A DNA stretch of 64,000 nt from Deltaproteobacteria bacterium (lineage in GTDB: Bacteria; SAR324; JACQKK01). A program made the position numbers and the translations under genes. The notes under the pieces are model-generated. The model worked only from the letters and a program-made list of their open reading frames with translations. It was not told the DNA's origin and did no database searches. The stretch lies in contig JAOUEW010000005.1 in NCBI GenBank assembly GCA_029858505.1, positions 1 to 64,000 of the forward strand. The letters run 5' to 3'. Below, one piece after another: positions 52,864-62,323 of this stretch. Numbering within the stretch: position 1 is the first letter of the stretch; every line of letters begins with the position of its first letter.

Positions 52864-54326
52864 CCGGGGTCTTTCTGGCCAACAAGGCCTATCTGCTTCA
52901 CGCCACCTACCTCTTGGCCTCTTTGGCCTTTGTGCTGGGCCTGCGAGACATGAACTCGGCCCGCACCGCCCGCCGGGGCATGTTCTTGGCCGAGGGCGGC
53001 ATGTTGCTGGCCATCATCGGCACCCTGCTGCACCAAGAAATCGTCACCTTCGAGTGGATTGCCGCCGGTTTGGTGGTGGGCTCGCTGGTGGGTATTCCCA
53101 TGGGGTTGTGGATTCCCATGACCGCCGTTCCCCAGCGGACGGCCCTGTCTCACGCCTTTGGGGCGCTGGCGGTGGCCCTGGTGGGGGTGGCTCACTTTTA
53201 CGGGGCTTACGGCCTGGGCGAAGTGCTGGGCCCCTGGTGGCACGGCCTCACCGGGGCCGACCTGACCGTCTTGCCGGTGGAAGGCCTGACCCTGTTCGAG
53301 CGCGCCGCCCTGGGGTTCGAGGTCATCTTGGGTTCCCTCACCTTCACCGGATCGCTGGTGGCGGCTGGCAAGCTGCAGGGCACCCTGCCGGGCCGGCCCA
53401 TCACCTACCGGGGGCAGAACATCATCAACATGTTGGTCATTGTGCTGATGGTGGGCTTGTGGGGTTACGTGGTGGCCCACCCGGAGCAGTCGCACCTGTT
53501 TTACGCCTTGGTGGGGGTTTCCCTGGTGTTTGGGCTGTCGCTGGTGCTGCCCATCGGGTCGGCCGACATGCCGGTGGTCATCGCCATCTTAAACTCCTAC
53601 GGGGGGTTGGCCGCTTCGGCCACGGGCTTTGCCCTGTCAAACAACGTGCTGATTATCGCCGGAGCCCTGGACGGCGGGTCGGGGCTGATCCTCTCGCTGC
53701 TGATGTGCAAAGCCATGAACCGCTCGTGGGGCAACGTGTTGTTTGGGGCCTTTGGCAAGGCGCCTGAAGCGGGCCAAGCCGCCGACACCGAGGGGCTGGT
53801 GGTGAAACCCACCGACCTGGAAGAAGCCCACATGATTCTGGACATGGCCGAATCGGTGATTATCGTTCCAGGATTTGGCATGGCCGCCGCCCAGGCCCAG
53901 CATGCCCTGCGGGATTTTGCCATTCAGTTGGAAAAAAAGGGGGTGAAGGTGCGCTATGCCATTCACCCAGTGGCCGGGCGGATGCCAGGGCACATGAACG
54001 TGCTGCTGGCCGAGGCCAACGTGCCCTACGACCAATTGTTCGACCTGGATCACATCAACGATGATTTCAAAACCACCAGCGTGGCCCTGGTGGTGGGGGC
54101 CAACGACGTGGTGAACCCCGCCGCCAAAGAAGACCCTTCCAGCCCCATCTTTGGAATGCCCATTCTGAACGTGGACGAGGCCCGCACGGTCATCATCTTA
54201 AAGCGGGGCATGAGCCCAGGGTTTTCCGGGGTGGAAAATTTGCTGTTCTACAAAGACAACGCCCGCATGTTGTTTGGCGATGCCAAGGCCTCGTTGGCCA
54301 CCCTGGCGGCCAAAATGAAAGAATAA
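52860..54326 (+). CDS. pntB: NAD(P) transhydrogenase subunit beta
   Basis: This 488-aa subunit has about nine TM helices in its N-terminal 270 residues, and a C-terminal NADP(H)-binding domain III (VIIVPGFGMAAAQAQHALRDF, HPVAGRMPGHMNVLLAEANV, GANDVVNPAA, VIILKRGMSPGFSGVENLLFY). It couples proton import to NADP+ reduction by NADH. Length and order are standard. Confidence 0.97.
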   Translation: MTGVFLANKAYLLHATYLLASLAFVLGLRDMNSARTARRGMFLAEGGMLLAIIGTLLHQEIVTFEWIAAGLVVGSLVGIPMGLWIPMTAVPQRTALSHAFGALAVALVGVAHFYGAYGLGEVLGPWWHGLTGADLTVLPVEGLTLFERAALGFEVILGSLTFTGSLVAAGKLQGTLPGRPITYRGQNIINMLVIVLMVGLWGYVVAHPEQSHLFYALVGVSLVFGLSLVLPIGSADMPVVIAILNSYGGLAASATGFALSNNVLIIAGALDGGSGLILSLLMCKAMNRSWGNVLFGAFGKAPEAGQAADTEGLVVKPTDLEEAHMILDMAESVIIVPGFGMAAAQAQHALRDFAIQLEKKGVKVRYAIHPVAGRMPGHMNVLLAEANVPYDQLFDLDHINDDFKTTSVALVVGANDVVNPAAKEDPSSPIFGMPILNVDEARTVIILKRGMSPGFSGVENLLFYKDNARMLFGDAKASLATLAAKMKE

Positions 54327-54565
54327 ACCAAGTGTACGAAAAGCCATGAAAGAGCAGGGCTTGATGATTGGGCCGTGGGCCTTGATGATAGGGCCGAAGG
54401 CCTAGAACATCGGGCCAAGCCGTTCAAACATATCCATGCTCCGGGGGGAAATCACAGGGCAAAAAAACCGTCTGGCGAATTTAAGGTTTCTTTTTTTGCC
54501 CGGTTCCGATAGGAAAAAGAAGACAATGTCTTTGTTTTCCTTCACCTCTATTTGAATATTTCCCC
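54327..54565. other. Intergenic region with small repeats and A/T hairpin
   Basis: Three imperfect tandem units of GGSCTTGATGATWGGGCCG type lie at about 54358-54417, and GGGCAAAAAAA/TTTTTTTGCCC forms an 11-bp stem at 54457-54501. The latter lacks a trailing T-run, so it is not a standard terminator for pntB. Confidence 0.5.
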
Positions 54566-55747
54566 ATGGCCACCCGGAACGACCCCAACGCCAACGCCTT
54601 CTTCCGATCCGTCCAAGCGGGAGAAGAAGGCTTTGACTCGGAAAAGTTCCTGCTGGAGGTGAAAAACGCCTTCCAATCGGAGGAAATTTCTCACGAAGTC
54701 CATTGGCGCATCCAAGTCCTCAAAGAAATCTACGAAAACCCCGAATACCAAGACGTGGGCGACGGCCTGAAGGGCCGCCTGTCCAAAATATTCGCCACCT
54801 CTACCGATGAAAACGAAATTCTGCGGCAGCTGAAAGACCTGACCGAAGTAGAGGGAGCCAAGGGGAATAAAATTGACCTGCGTACCTTCACCAAGCGGGA
54901 AAAACGGGTGCTGGGTGAAATGGACTACCGCAAGGTGCTTAACCGAAAATTGGTGAACACCAAAACCCAGGTCGACAACCTGCTGCTGTTCTTCCCCGAC
55001 AAACAAGCCGAGTTGAATAAGTTTACCCAAGAGATCTCCGGCCTGGCCAACCAGGCCAAGGCCCCCGGAACCCCCGTTCAAGACCTGAAAAAAATTGAAG
55101 ACAGCTTGCGCAGCGGCCAGTTGTTTAAGGTGTACGAAAACCTGAAAGAACAGTTCCTGCGCCAATGGCTGGAAAAATTCGGCGGTATGAACAAGTCTCA
55201 GGTGGAAGGGATGGACCCCAAGCAGATTCAGCGGATGATTATGGAGCACCAGCGCCACCAGATGACCCAGCTGCTGAAAACCCAGATCAAGCCCAACGAC
55301 ACCGACATGTCGGACCATCTGGCCCCCCACGACACCATGGAGTGCAATTACAAAGAGAAAAAATTCTGGGGTGCCGCCAACAGCCACGTGAAGGAAGAAT
55401 TCAAAAAGTGGATCATGTCGGTGATTCAGGCCTTCGGTATTATCAAGGGCCACCGCTACGCTTTCTTTCAAAACGAAAAAGAGCCGGACCAAATGCTGCT
55501 GTTCGGCATTGGGGTCTCTGGGTTTTCTAAAAAAGAAGAAAACATGGTGGACATGGTCCCCTTTATTAAGCCCTTTACCCGCAAGGCCAACTTTTTGTTA
55601 GAAATCCGCCACCGAGAAATTGGCAACGACGACCAATACTTCAGCCAGCTGCGCCACTATGTGCTGCCCTTCGTGTTCGGTTTCGATTCCATGGAGGGAT
55701 TCAAAATGCACCAGGACCTGATCCAGTTTTTCACCAGCAAATACTAG
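54566..55747 (+). CDS. Hypothetical cytoplasmic protein, no family recognised
   Basis: This 393-aa soluble protein has no signal peptide, TM segment or recognisable motif. Residues 20-245 are charged and predicted helical (SEEISHEVHWRIQVLKEIYE, QLTKREKR-like stretches, a Gln/Met/His-rich helix near 235). The C-terminal 140 residues contain FWGAANSHVKEEFKKWIMSV and end LIQFFTSKY. Codon use and GC resemble its neighbours, so it looks resident and expressed. It precedes the beta-helix gene by 29 nt and could be co-transcribed with it. The function is unknown. Confidence 0.75.
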   Translation: MATRNDPNANAFFRSVQAGEEGFDSEKFLLEVKNAFQSEEISHEVHWRIQVLKEIYENPEYQDVGDGLKGRLSKIFATSTDENEILRQLKDLTEVEGAKGNKIDLRTFTKREKRVLGEMDYRKVLNRKLVNTKTQVDNLLLFFPDKQAELNKFTQEISGLANQAKAPGTPVQDLKKIEDSLRSGQLFKVYENLKEQFLRQWLEKFGGMNKSQVEGMDPKQIQRMIMEHQRHQMTQLLKTQIKPNDTDMSDHLAPHDTMECNYKEKKFWGAANSHVKEEFKKWIMSVIQAFGIIKGHRYAFFQNEKEPDQMLLFGIGVSGFSKKEENMVDMVPFIKPFTRKANFLLEIRHREIGNDDQYFSQLRHYVLPFVFGFDSMEGFKMHQDLIQFFTSKY

Positions 55748-55776
55748 CCGCCCCCCGATCTCTCCGATCTGCCCCC

Positions 55777-57093
55777 ATGCCCCCCAGCCCCCTGCTTTCT
55801 GCCGCTGAACTGGAACCCTTTCGCCAGCGGGGGGTGATCATCCCCCGCCCGGACCTGGTGGCGGTGGCGAAAGACGTTTCCCCCGAGGCCTTGGCCCCTG
55901 GGGCCGTGCTGCACCCGTTTTGTAGGTTGAGCGGAGCGGCTACCCGGGTGGGGCCCGGCGCGGTGCTGGGAGAAGGCGGGGCGGTGACCCTGCAAGACGT
56001 GTGGGTGGGAGAAGGCGCCAGGGTGGGCACCATGGGGCCGGTGGCCGCCAAAACCTGCGCCATGGGCCCCGGCACCGTGCTGGGCTCAGGGGCGGTGGAA
56101 GACGCGGTGTTCTTGGGCAAAGAAGGCCCCCAGCCAGAGATTACCTGCGGGCTGGGGTTCCGGGTGCGAAAAGGATCGCTGTACGAGGAAGACGCCTCCT
56201 CTGGCCAGCAGACCGACACCAAGATGACCGTGCTGTTCCCCTGGGTCACCCTGGGCAGCAACGTGAACTGGTGCGACCTGCTGATGGCCGGGGGCACTGG
56301 CCCTGGCCTGGGAGACTTCTCCGAGGTGGGCAGCGGAGCGGTGCATTTTAATTACTCCCCCAGGGGAGACAAGGCCACCGGCAGCCTGCTGGGCCACGTG
56401 ACGGGGGTGTTCCTGCGCTCGCCCCGGCTGTTTTTGGGGGGCAACCTAAGTTTGCTCGGCCCGGCCCAGGCCGAATTTGGCGCCGAAACCGGCGCCGGCA
56501 ACCGGTACGCCAAAAAACTGCGGGCCGGCTGGAACGCCCCCCAGGTACTCCCCAAGGACCGGTCGTTCGATTCGTCTTTGTATGGGAACCTGTCCTGGGT
56601 ATGGCAGAGTCAGCTGGATTATTTGGGGCAGTTGGCGGCCCTGATGGCCTGGTACCGCCAGGTGAGAATCCCCCTGGCCCAGGGCCGGGTGGAACAAGAA
56701 ACCGTGTACCGGCGGGGGCTGGCGGTGCTGGAACTGAACCGCGCCGAACGCGTTCATCAACTGGCGGGCTGGGCGGCACGGGTGGAGCAGGGGCTTTCCC
56801 GGCTGGAGGCTGGCCACCCCCAAGACCCCCGCCTGCCCCAGCACCGGGCCCTGGCCCTGGGCTGGCCCCAAGCCGCCCAGCGGCTGGCCGCCCCCATGGC
56901 AGAACCCCCCGCCCCGGCAGACCTGCGCCTGGGGCTAGAAACCTCCGCCGGGCGGCAGACCCCCTGGCGCTACACCAAAATCATCCAGGGCCTTACCACC
57001 GGGCAAGCCAAGGCCGGGGAGGCTTGGCTGCAATCGGTAGCCCAACAGGCCGTGCCGGAAGACCTGTACCGGCTGGTACCCGCCCTCTCTTGA
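55777..57093 (+). CDS. Left-handed beta-helix protein, GlmU-like
   Basis: This 438-aa protein has hexapeptide-like turns in its first half (ALAPGAVLHPFCRL, GPGAVLGEGGAVTL, VWVGEGARVGT, MGPGTVLGSGAV), indicating a left-handed beta-helix as in GlmU-type acetyl/nucleotidyltransferases. The segment LFPWVTLGSNVNWCDLLMAGG and HFNYSPRGDKATGSLLG is shared with proteins annotated as UDP-GlcNAc pyrophosphorylase-like. The C-terminal 190 residues are helical and unassigned. No nucleotidyltransferase loop is present, so catalysis is uncertain. Confidence 0.72.
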   Translation: MPPSPLLSAAELEPFRQRGVIIPRPDLVAVAKDVSPEALAPGAVLHPFCRLSGAATRVGPGAVLGEGGAVTLQDVWVGEGARVGTMGPVAAKTCAMGPGTVLGSGAVEDAVFLGKEGPQPEITCGLGFRVRKGSLYEEDASSGQQTDTKMTVLFPWVTLGSNVNWCDLLMAGGTGPGLGDFSEVGSGAVHFNYSPRGDKATGSLLGHVTGVFLRSPRLFLGGNLSLLGPAQAEFGAETGAGNRYAKKLRAGWNAPQVLPKDRSFDSSLYGNLSWVWQSQLDYLGQLAALMAWYRQVRIPLAQGRVEQETVYRRGLAVLELNRAERVHQLAGWAARVEQGLSRLEAGHPQDPRLPQHRALALGWPQAAQRLAAPMAEPPAPADLRLGLETSAGRQTPWRYTKIIQGLTTGQAKAGEAWLQSVAQQAVPEDLYRLVPALS

Positions 57094-57094
57094 C

Positions 57095-57225
57095 TCGAAG
57101 CCAGCAGTTATTCTTTGCAACCGTTCGGAAAACATAGACTGGGCGGAAGCAATCACATCACCCACCGGATTCGATTTATTTCCCCTCCACGAAGGGGAGG
57201 GGATGCCCCCGACAGGGGGCAGAAA
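57095..57225. repeat. Dispersed palindromic repeat copy (partial)
   Basis: It contains GACTCGAAGCCAGCAGTTATTC, ATTTCCCCTCCACGAAGGGG and a CCCCCGACAGGGGG hairpin, in the reverse sense to the copy at 62.0 kb. It lies between the convergent beta-helix and glgP genes and may work as a bidirectional terminator. Confidence 0.7.
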
Positions 57226-57226
57226 A

Positions 57227-59758
57227 TTAAGATCCGCGCTTTTTCTTCCCTTTCGTTTCCATCATCCGATCCGGCTGGGGGGTGACCCCCCAAATCTCTT
57301 TGGCATAGCGGCGGATGGTGGCATCGGAAGAGAAGCGCCCCATCTTGGCCACGTTGAGGATGGACATCCTCGTCCATTCATCGGGCCGGGCGTACGACTC
57401 TCCCACCCGGCGCTGGCAGGCCGCGTAGGCGGTGAAATCGGCCAGGGCCATGAAGGGGTCGTTGAACATCAGGTTATCGGCCAACCCGCTAAAGCGCCCT
57501 GGGTCATCGGGGCTGAAGGTTCCGTTGCGCACCGCGTCCAGGGCCATCCGCAGGTGGGGGTCTAAGTTGTAAAACACCTTGGGGTCATAGCCCTGGCGCT
57601 GCAACGCCGCCACCTGTTCCGCCGTCAGCCCAAAGATGAACATGTTTTCCTCCCCCACCGCTTCTTGAATCTCCACATTGGCGCCATCCAGGGTGCCAAT
57701 GGTCACGGCCCCGTTCAGGGAAAGTTTCATGTTGCCCGTGCCAGAGGCCTCGGTTCCAGCCAAAGAAATCTGCTCCGACACATCGGCGGCGGGCATGATT
57801 TTTTCGGCCAGAGACACGCTGTAGTCGGCCAGGAACACCACTTTCAACAGGCCTTTCATGGCCGGGTCGGCGTTCACCACCCGGGCCACCGAGTTGATGA
57901 GATGAATGGTGGTCTTGGCGATGTGGTAGGCCGGGGCGGCCTTTCCGGCGAACAAAAACAACCGGGGGGGCGTGCCCGCCGGGGGCGGGGCGGCTTTGTA
58001 AGCCAAGTACAAGCTGATGACATGCAGAATATTCATCGTCTGGCGCTTGTATTCGTGAATGCGCTTCACCTGCACGTCAAACAACGCGTTGGGGTCCACC
58101 GTCACCCCGTATTGGCGCTCGATATACCCCCCCAAGCGGGCTTTGTTCTCCCGCTTCACCCGGCGCCACGCCTCGCGGAACGAGGGGTCTTCCGCCAGGG
58201 AAACCAGCCCCTCCAACCGGTCCAGGTCCCGCACCCATTCCGGCCCCAGGGCGTGGGTTAGCAACCCCGCCAGCCCAGGGTTGCATTTCAACAGCCAACG
58301 ACGGGGGGTAATGCCGTTGGTTTTGTTGTTGAACAACCCAGGGAAGTGCTGGTGAAAATCGGGGAAGACCCGCTCTTTCAATATTTCGGTGTGCAGGCGC
58401 GAAACGCCGTTCACCGAGAAACTGCCCACGATGGCCAAATGGGCCATGCGAACCGAGCGGTTGGGGCCTTCGGCAATCAGGCTCATGCGGGCCAGCTTGG
58501 CGTGGTCATCGGGATACTTGGCGTGGATGTCCTCCATGAACCGCCGGTTGATCTCGTAGATAATTTCCAAATGCCGCGGCAGCACCCGGCCAATCAGTTC
58601 CACCGCCCAGGTTTCCAGGGCCTCTGGCAGCACGGTGTGGTTGGTGTAGGCAAACGACCGCCGGGTCACCTCCCAAGCCTCTTCCCACTCAAAGTCGTGG
58701 GCATCCATCAGCAGGCGCATCAACTCGGCCACGGCAATGGCCGGGTGGGTGTCGTTCAGCTGAAACACGGCGTGGTCGGGGATTTTGCTCATGTCTCCCC
58801 CGGTTAGGGTTGCCACCCTGGCCAGGGCGTCTTGCAGCGAGGCCGACACGAAAAAGTATTCCTGCTTCAGCCGCAGTTCTTTGCCCGCCTGGGCCGAGTC
58901 GTTGGGGTAGAGCACCCGGGTAATGTTTTCGGTGATGTTTTTCTCTTCCACCGCCTGAATGTAATCGCCCCGGTTGAAGTAAGAAAAGTTGAACTCGCGG
59001 GTAGACTTGGCCACCCACAGCCGCAGGGTGTTCACCGTGTCGTTGCGAAAGCCCGCCACGGGCACGTCATGGGCCAGGGCCATCACTTGCTCTTGGCTTT
59101 CCCATTCCCGGTGCACCCGGCCGGTGCTGTCGGTCACCGCCCGCACCGACCCATAGAAATTCACCGGATACAACCGCTCCGGGCGTTGAATTTCCCAGGG
59201 GTTGCCATAGCGCAGCCAGCCGTCGGGGTGTTCCACCTGAATGCCATCTACCAGCACCTGCTTAAAAATGCCGTATTCGTAGCGAATGCCGTATCCCACC
59301 GCCGGAATGCCCAGGGCCGCCATGGAATCTAAAAAACAGGCGGCCAGCCTGCCCAGCCCCCCGTTGCCCAGACCCATGTCCCACTCCTGGTTCAGCACGC
59401 CTCCCAGGTCGGTGTTCAGGCCCGCCATGGCCTCACGGAATTCTTCCAGAATTCCCAGGTTGATCAGGGCGTCTTCCAACAAACGCCCGGTGAGAAACTC
59501 CAGCGACAGGTAATACACCCATTTTTCCTTTTTCTCGTGATAGGTCTGCTGGGTGCGGTGCCACCGGTCGAACATGCGGTCACGGGTGGTAAAGGCCGCG
59601 CTCTTGAAAAAATCGAGGGGGGTGGCGGTGTATTGATCTTTGCCCTGGGTGAACTCCATGTGATGGAGAAACCCCTGCTGCAGGGCATCGGAATCCATGG
59701 CTAAATTCAGGGAGTCTAAAACGGAAAGTTCTGGTTTGGCGGGTTTTCTGGGGCTCAT
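57227..59758 (-). CDS. glgP: Glycogen phosphorylase
   Basis: This 842-aa GT35 enzyme releases glucose-1-phosphate from glycogen using PLP phosphate. It shows NGGLGRLAACFLDSMA, QLNDTHPAIA, the FDVQVKRIHEYKRQ segment and the PLP site GTEASGTGNMKLSLNG with its Schiff-base Lys. AGGAGG precedes ATG 59758, so the track's 11-codon extension is dropped. The N-terminal tail PRKPAKPELSVLD is short, and no allosteric extension is seen. No other glycogen gene adjoins. Confidence 0.97.
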   Translation of the reverse strand: MSPRKPAKPELSVLDSLNLAMDSDALQQGFLHHMEFTQGKDQYTATPLDFFKSAAFTTRDRMFDRWHRTQQTYHEKKEKWVYYLSLEFLTGRLLEDALINLGILEEFREAMAGLNTDLGGVLNQEWDMGLGNGGLGRLAACFLDSMAALGIPAVGYGIRYEYGIFKQVLVDGIQVEHPDGWLRYGNPWEIQRPERLYPVNFYGSVRAVTDSTGRVHREWESQEQVMALAHDVPVAGFRNDTVNTLRLWVAKSTREFNFSYFNRGDYIQAVEEKNITENITRVLYPNDSAQAGKELRLKQEYFFVSASLQDALARVATLTGGDMSKIPDHAVFQLNDTHPAIAVAELMRLLMDAHDFEWEEAWEVTRRSFAYTNHTVLPEALETWAVELIGRVLPRHLEIIYEINRRFMEDIHAKYPDDHAKLARMSLIAEGPNRSVRMAHLAIVGSFSVNGVSRLHTEILKERVFPDFHQHFPGLFNNKTNGITPRRWLLKCNPGLAGLLTHALGPEWVRDLDRLEGLVSLAEDPSFREAWRRVKRENKARLGGYIERQYGVTVDPNALFDVQVKRIHEYKRQTMNILHVISLYLAYKAAPPPAGTPPRLFLFAGKAAPAYHIAKTTIHLINSVARVVNADPAMKGLLKVVFLADYSVSLAEKIMPAADVSEQISLAGTEASGTGNMKLSLNGAVTIGTLDGANVEIQEAVGEENMFIFGLTAEQVAALQRQGYDPKVFYNLDPHLRMALDAVRNGTFSPDDPGRFSGLADNLMFNDPFMALADFTAYAACQRRVGESYARPDEWTRMSILNVAKMGRFSSDATIRRYAKEIWGVTPQPDRMMETKGKKKRGS

Positions 59759-60060
59759 GTCGGCCCTCCTTTCACCGGGTGGGAACCACAACCGTGGAAT
59801 GCCTCCCCCATCCTATGAAAAAAACGCCCAAGATGAAAGAACGGGTGAATGAAAGTCCCAACAGGATGATTTCCCCGCAAAAGGGGGAGATCATTTTCCG
59901 GTAGCGGGGGATTGGGTGCACAGCCCCCCAAAAGAATCCCCCTTCCCTCAGGGCAGGAGGCAGGGGGATGGAGAATGGGAGATGGGAATAAGCAGGTAAA
60001 GAAAAAGTTGCGAAATTTTGATGCTTAACATGAGGGGCCGATACTTATGCTCTGCAAAGA
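59759..60060. other. Intergenic region upstream of glgP
   Basis: This 302-bp gap between the glgP start and the end of the DUF457-type gene holds no repeat-family copy and no convincing hairpin terminator. The minus-strand glgP promoter must lie here, but I cannot pick it out. Confidence 0.35.
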
Positions 60061-60639
60061 TTAATGGTGGTCAGGCTCGTTACGCAGAAAGGGAACAAAC
60101 CGCAAGGCTGGCAGGTCCAGCAGCAGATGGGTGTAGTGCCCCATCACCGCGGCCACCACGTACATCCAATCGTCTTGCAGCATGCGCCCCACGTTGGCCC
60201 AAGAAAACCCCGACAACCAAGCTTCTTTGGCCCGGAAGTATTCCCACACCACCGCCAACACCGCCGACAACACCCAGGGAGTTGCCAGGCTGTGGGTCCA
60301 GCCCCGGTGGTGGTCCAGCATGGGGGCCAGGGTGGCCAGGGTCACCACGGCAAACAGGTCCATGCGCCCCTGCCAAGCCAGCCCCACCAGCACAGCCGCC
60401 ATGGCCCGCAAAAACCAGCGCTGAGGAATGGAGGGGGTGTCTATGTCTGGAAACAGGGCCATGAACACGGCCGTTAAAAACATGCCCCCCAGGGTGTAAA
60501 AATCTGGTGAAGCAAAGGGAGAATACAGCATTTGGCGCAGGGCGGAGTCATCGAGGGATATGGCCCCCGACACCCCGCCCAAGGCCACCGCCGCGGCACC
60601 CGCCGCCAATCCCCCCCGCATATGCCCCATGAATTGCAT
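60061..60639 (-). CDS. YdjM/DUF457-type metal-dependent membrane hydrolase
   Basis: This 192-aa inner-membrane protein has about five TM segments and the DUF457/YdjM pattern: an early His (FMGHMRGG), the acidic ALFPDIDTPSIPQR, then DHHRGWTHSL and GHYTHLLLDL, which would build a metal site. Relatives include LexA-regulated YdjM. ATG 60639 has AAGGA upstream; the track adds 14 codons that overlap the preceding gene. It follows another membrane protein 25 nt after that gene's stop, so the two form an operon. Confidence 0.82.
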   Translation of the reverse strand: MQFMGHMRGGLAAGAAAVALGGVSGAISLDDSALRQMLYSPFASPDFYTLGGMFLTAVFMALFPDIDTPSIPQRWFLRAMAAVLVGLAWQGRMDLFAVVTLATLAPMLDHHRGWTHSLATPWVLSAVLAVVWEYFRAKEAWLSGFSWANVGRMLQDDWMYVVAAVMGHYTHLLLDLPALRFVPFLRNEPDHH

Positions 60640-60664
60640 CGCTCGTCCTTGAGGGAAAGGGCTT

Positions 60665-61189
60665 CTACCGCCGGAACACATAATGGGCGTAATGACCGCC
60701 CACCAATGCCAGCACCATGAACCAATGCACCCGGAAGGTCATCCAGATCACTTCTGGGTTCAGCGCCCGCAGCAGATCAATGTTGTTCTGGGTGTAATTC
60801 AACAAAATCAGCAGCAGCAAGCCCATCCCCCAGGGGGCCGCCGGGTGGGCCAACAGTCGCCGGTTGGTGATGGCCCCCGGCACCACCGCCAGAAACGTGA
60901 TCAGCACAAACAGGTCCAGTCGGCGAACCATCAGCGACAACACCAGCCCCGCTGCCAGCAGCCAGCCTTGAGGGTTTTGAAAGCCTTCCGGGGTTTCTCC
61001 CCCCGCCCAATGGGCCGCCACCACCGCCAGCAGCACCAGGGTCAAAAGCACCATGATTCCCCCCAGGGAAATGTTTTCACTGCCAAAACTAGAGGAAGTG
61101 AGGCTGACATAGCGCAGCAGCAACGCCGCCACGGCGGCCACCGCACCGGCGGCCAGACCCTGCATCATGGGTGGAGACAGTTTGTTCAT
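60665..61189 (-). CDS. Hypothetical polytopic membrane protein
   Basis: This 174-aa protein has about five TM helices (GLAAGAVAAVAALLLRYVSL, IMVLLTLVLLAVVAAHWAGG, LLAAGLVLSLMVRRLDLFVL, MGLLLLILLNY, FMVLALVGGHYAHYVF). The terminal GGHYAHYVF resembles the GHYTHLLLD histidine motif of the downstream YdjM-like protein, so it may be a diverged relative lacking the acidic residues. The function is unknown. Confidence 0.7.
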   Translation of the reverse strand: MNKLSPPMMQGLAAGAVAAVAALLLRYVSLTSSSFGSENISLGGIMVLLTLVLLAVVAAHWAGGETPEGFQNPQGWLLAAGLVLSLMVRRLDLFVLITFLAVVPGAITNRRLLAHPAAPWGMGLLLLILLNYTQNNIDLLRALNPEVIWMTFRVHWFMVLALVGGHYAHYVFRR

Positions 61190-61502
61190 GGGAACCGGAA
61201 TGGTTAGAGTGAAAAGTGTAAAATAGATGGGTTAGAGGAAGGGGATGGAAATCACCCCCCATTGAAACGCAAACCGACGGCAAGAGGCCATGGTCTCTGC
61301 TTGCCTAAAGCAAAAACCATCGGCTGAAATAAACGCAGGGCAGTAGAATCACCCTCTTCCAGTTTTCCTGACTCTACCTTACCCTGGCATGAACCTTTAC
61401 ACGGATGCTCTTTATCCTGGACCTCACCTTTGAAACAAAACCTTACCCTGAAATCCAACCCTTGCCAATCAACCCGGCCAGGGACAAACGGAACCCCTGA
61501 AC
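61190..61502. other. Divergent intergenic region before tsaE
   Basis: This 313-bp gap between divergent genes shows no repeat-family element and no clear promoter hexamers. It has mixed composition, with lower GC around 61260-61450. Confidence 0.35.
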
Positions 61503-62018
61503 ATGCCCAACCCCCCAGGTTTTGAAACATCCGGTTTGTTGGTGTTGACCCTGACCGGGCTGGAACACACCCGGCAGGCAGGAGTGGCCCTGGGCCAAGC
61601 GCTGCCCCCCCATGCCGTGGTGCTGCTGACCGGCCCCCTGGGGGCGGGGAAAACCACCCTGGCCAAGGGCATCGCCGAAGGGTTGGGGGTCAACCCCCAG
61701 GTGGTCATCTCCCCCACCTACACCCTGGTGAACGTGTACCCCGGGCGGCAGACCGTGTATCACGTGGATTTGTACCGGTTGGAACGCCCAGAAGCGCTTC
61801 AAGACATGGACCAAGACGACTGGCTGAACCCGGAAGGCCCCACCCTGCTGGAATGGCCCCAGGCGGCCCTGCCCTGGCTGTCCGGAATCGACTGCCTGGA
61901 GATTGAACTGTCCCCGGAAACGGACAACCCCCAGGCCCGCCGCCTACGGGCCAAAGGGCCAGTGGGGTACCAGGGAGCCTTGGAGGCGTTGGGAGGGCTT
62001 TCATGGGGGAAAGAATAG
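61503..62018 (+). CDS. tsaE: tRNA threonylcarbamoyladenosine ATPase TsaE
   Basis: This 171-aa P-loop protein is required for t6A37 formation with TsaB and TsaD. It has Walker A TGPLGAGKTTLAKG, the ISPTYTLVNVYPG segment, HVDLYRLERPEAL (Walker B/switch) and LLEWPQAA. The C-terminus is slightly extended. tsaB lies 305 bp downstream with a repeat element in between. Confidence 0.96.
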   Translation: MPNPPGFETSGLLVLTLTGLEHTRQAGVALGQALPPHAVVLLTGPLGAGKTTLAKGIAEGLGVNPQVVISPTYTLVNVYPGRQTVYHVDLYRLERPEALQDMDQDDWLNPEGPTLLEWPQAALPWLSGIDCLEIELSPETDNPQARRLRAKGPVGYQGALEALGGLSWGKE

Positions 62019-62044
62019 CGGATAGATCCATGTTTCCTGGTTAT

Positions 62045-62262
62045 TCACCCCGCCGAACAACACCCCTGCCCCGGGGGCTTCCCCTCCCCTTCGTGGAGGG
62101 GAAATACATTGAAGCCGGTGGGTGATGCGAGGACTTCCGTCCAGTCTATGTTTTCTGAACGGATGATTTGATGTGCCGATGACTTCGAGTAACGGGTGCT
62201 GTTGGGGAATGATGGGTAATGAATAAATAGCCGTTGGATTCGAGTAACGGGTGCTGTTGGGT
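62045..62262. repeat. Dispersed palindromic repeat between tsaE and tsaB
   Basis: It contains CCCCTGCCCCGGGGGCTTCC, the TTCGTGGAGGGGAAATAC arm, and a short duplication: TTCGAGTAACGGGTGCTGTT occurs at about 62184 and again at about 62238. It interrupts an otherwise tight tsa cluster. Confidence 0.8.
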
Positions 62263-62323
62263 TGACCTGCCCACCCCATGCCAGCTCATTCTAAGAACAG
62301 GGATAGACCCCAGAAAGAACGCC

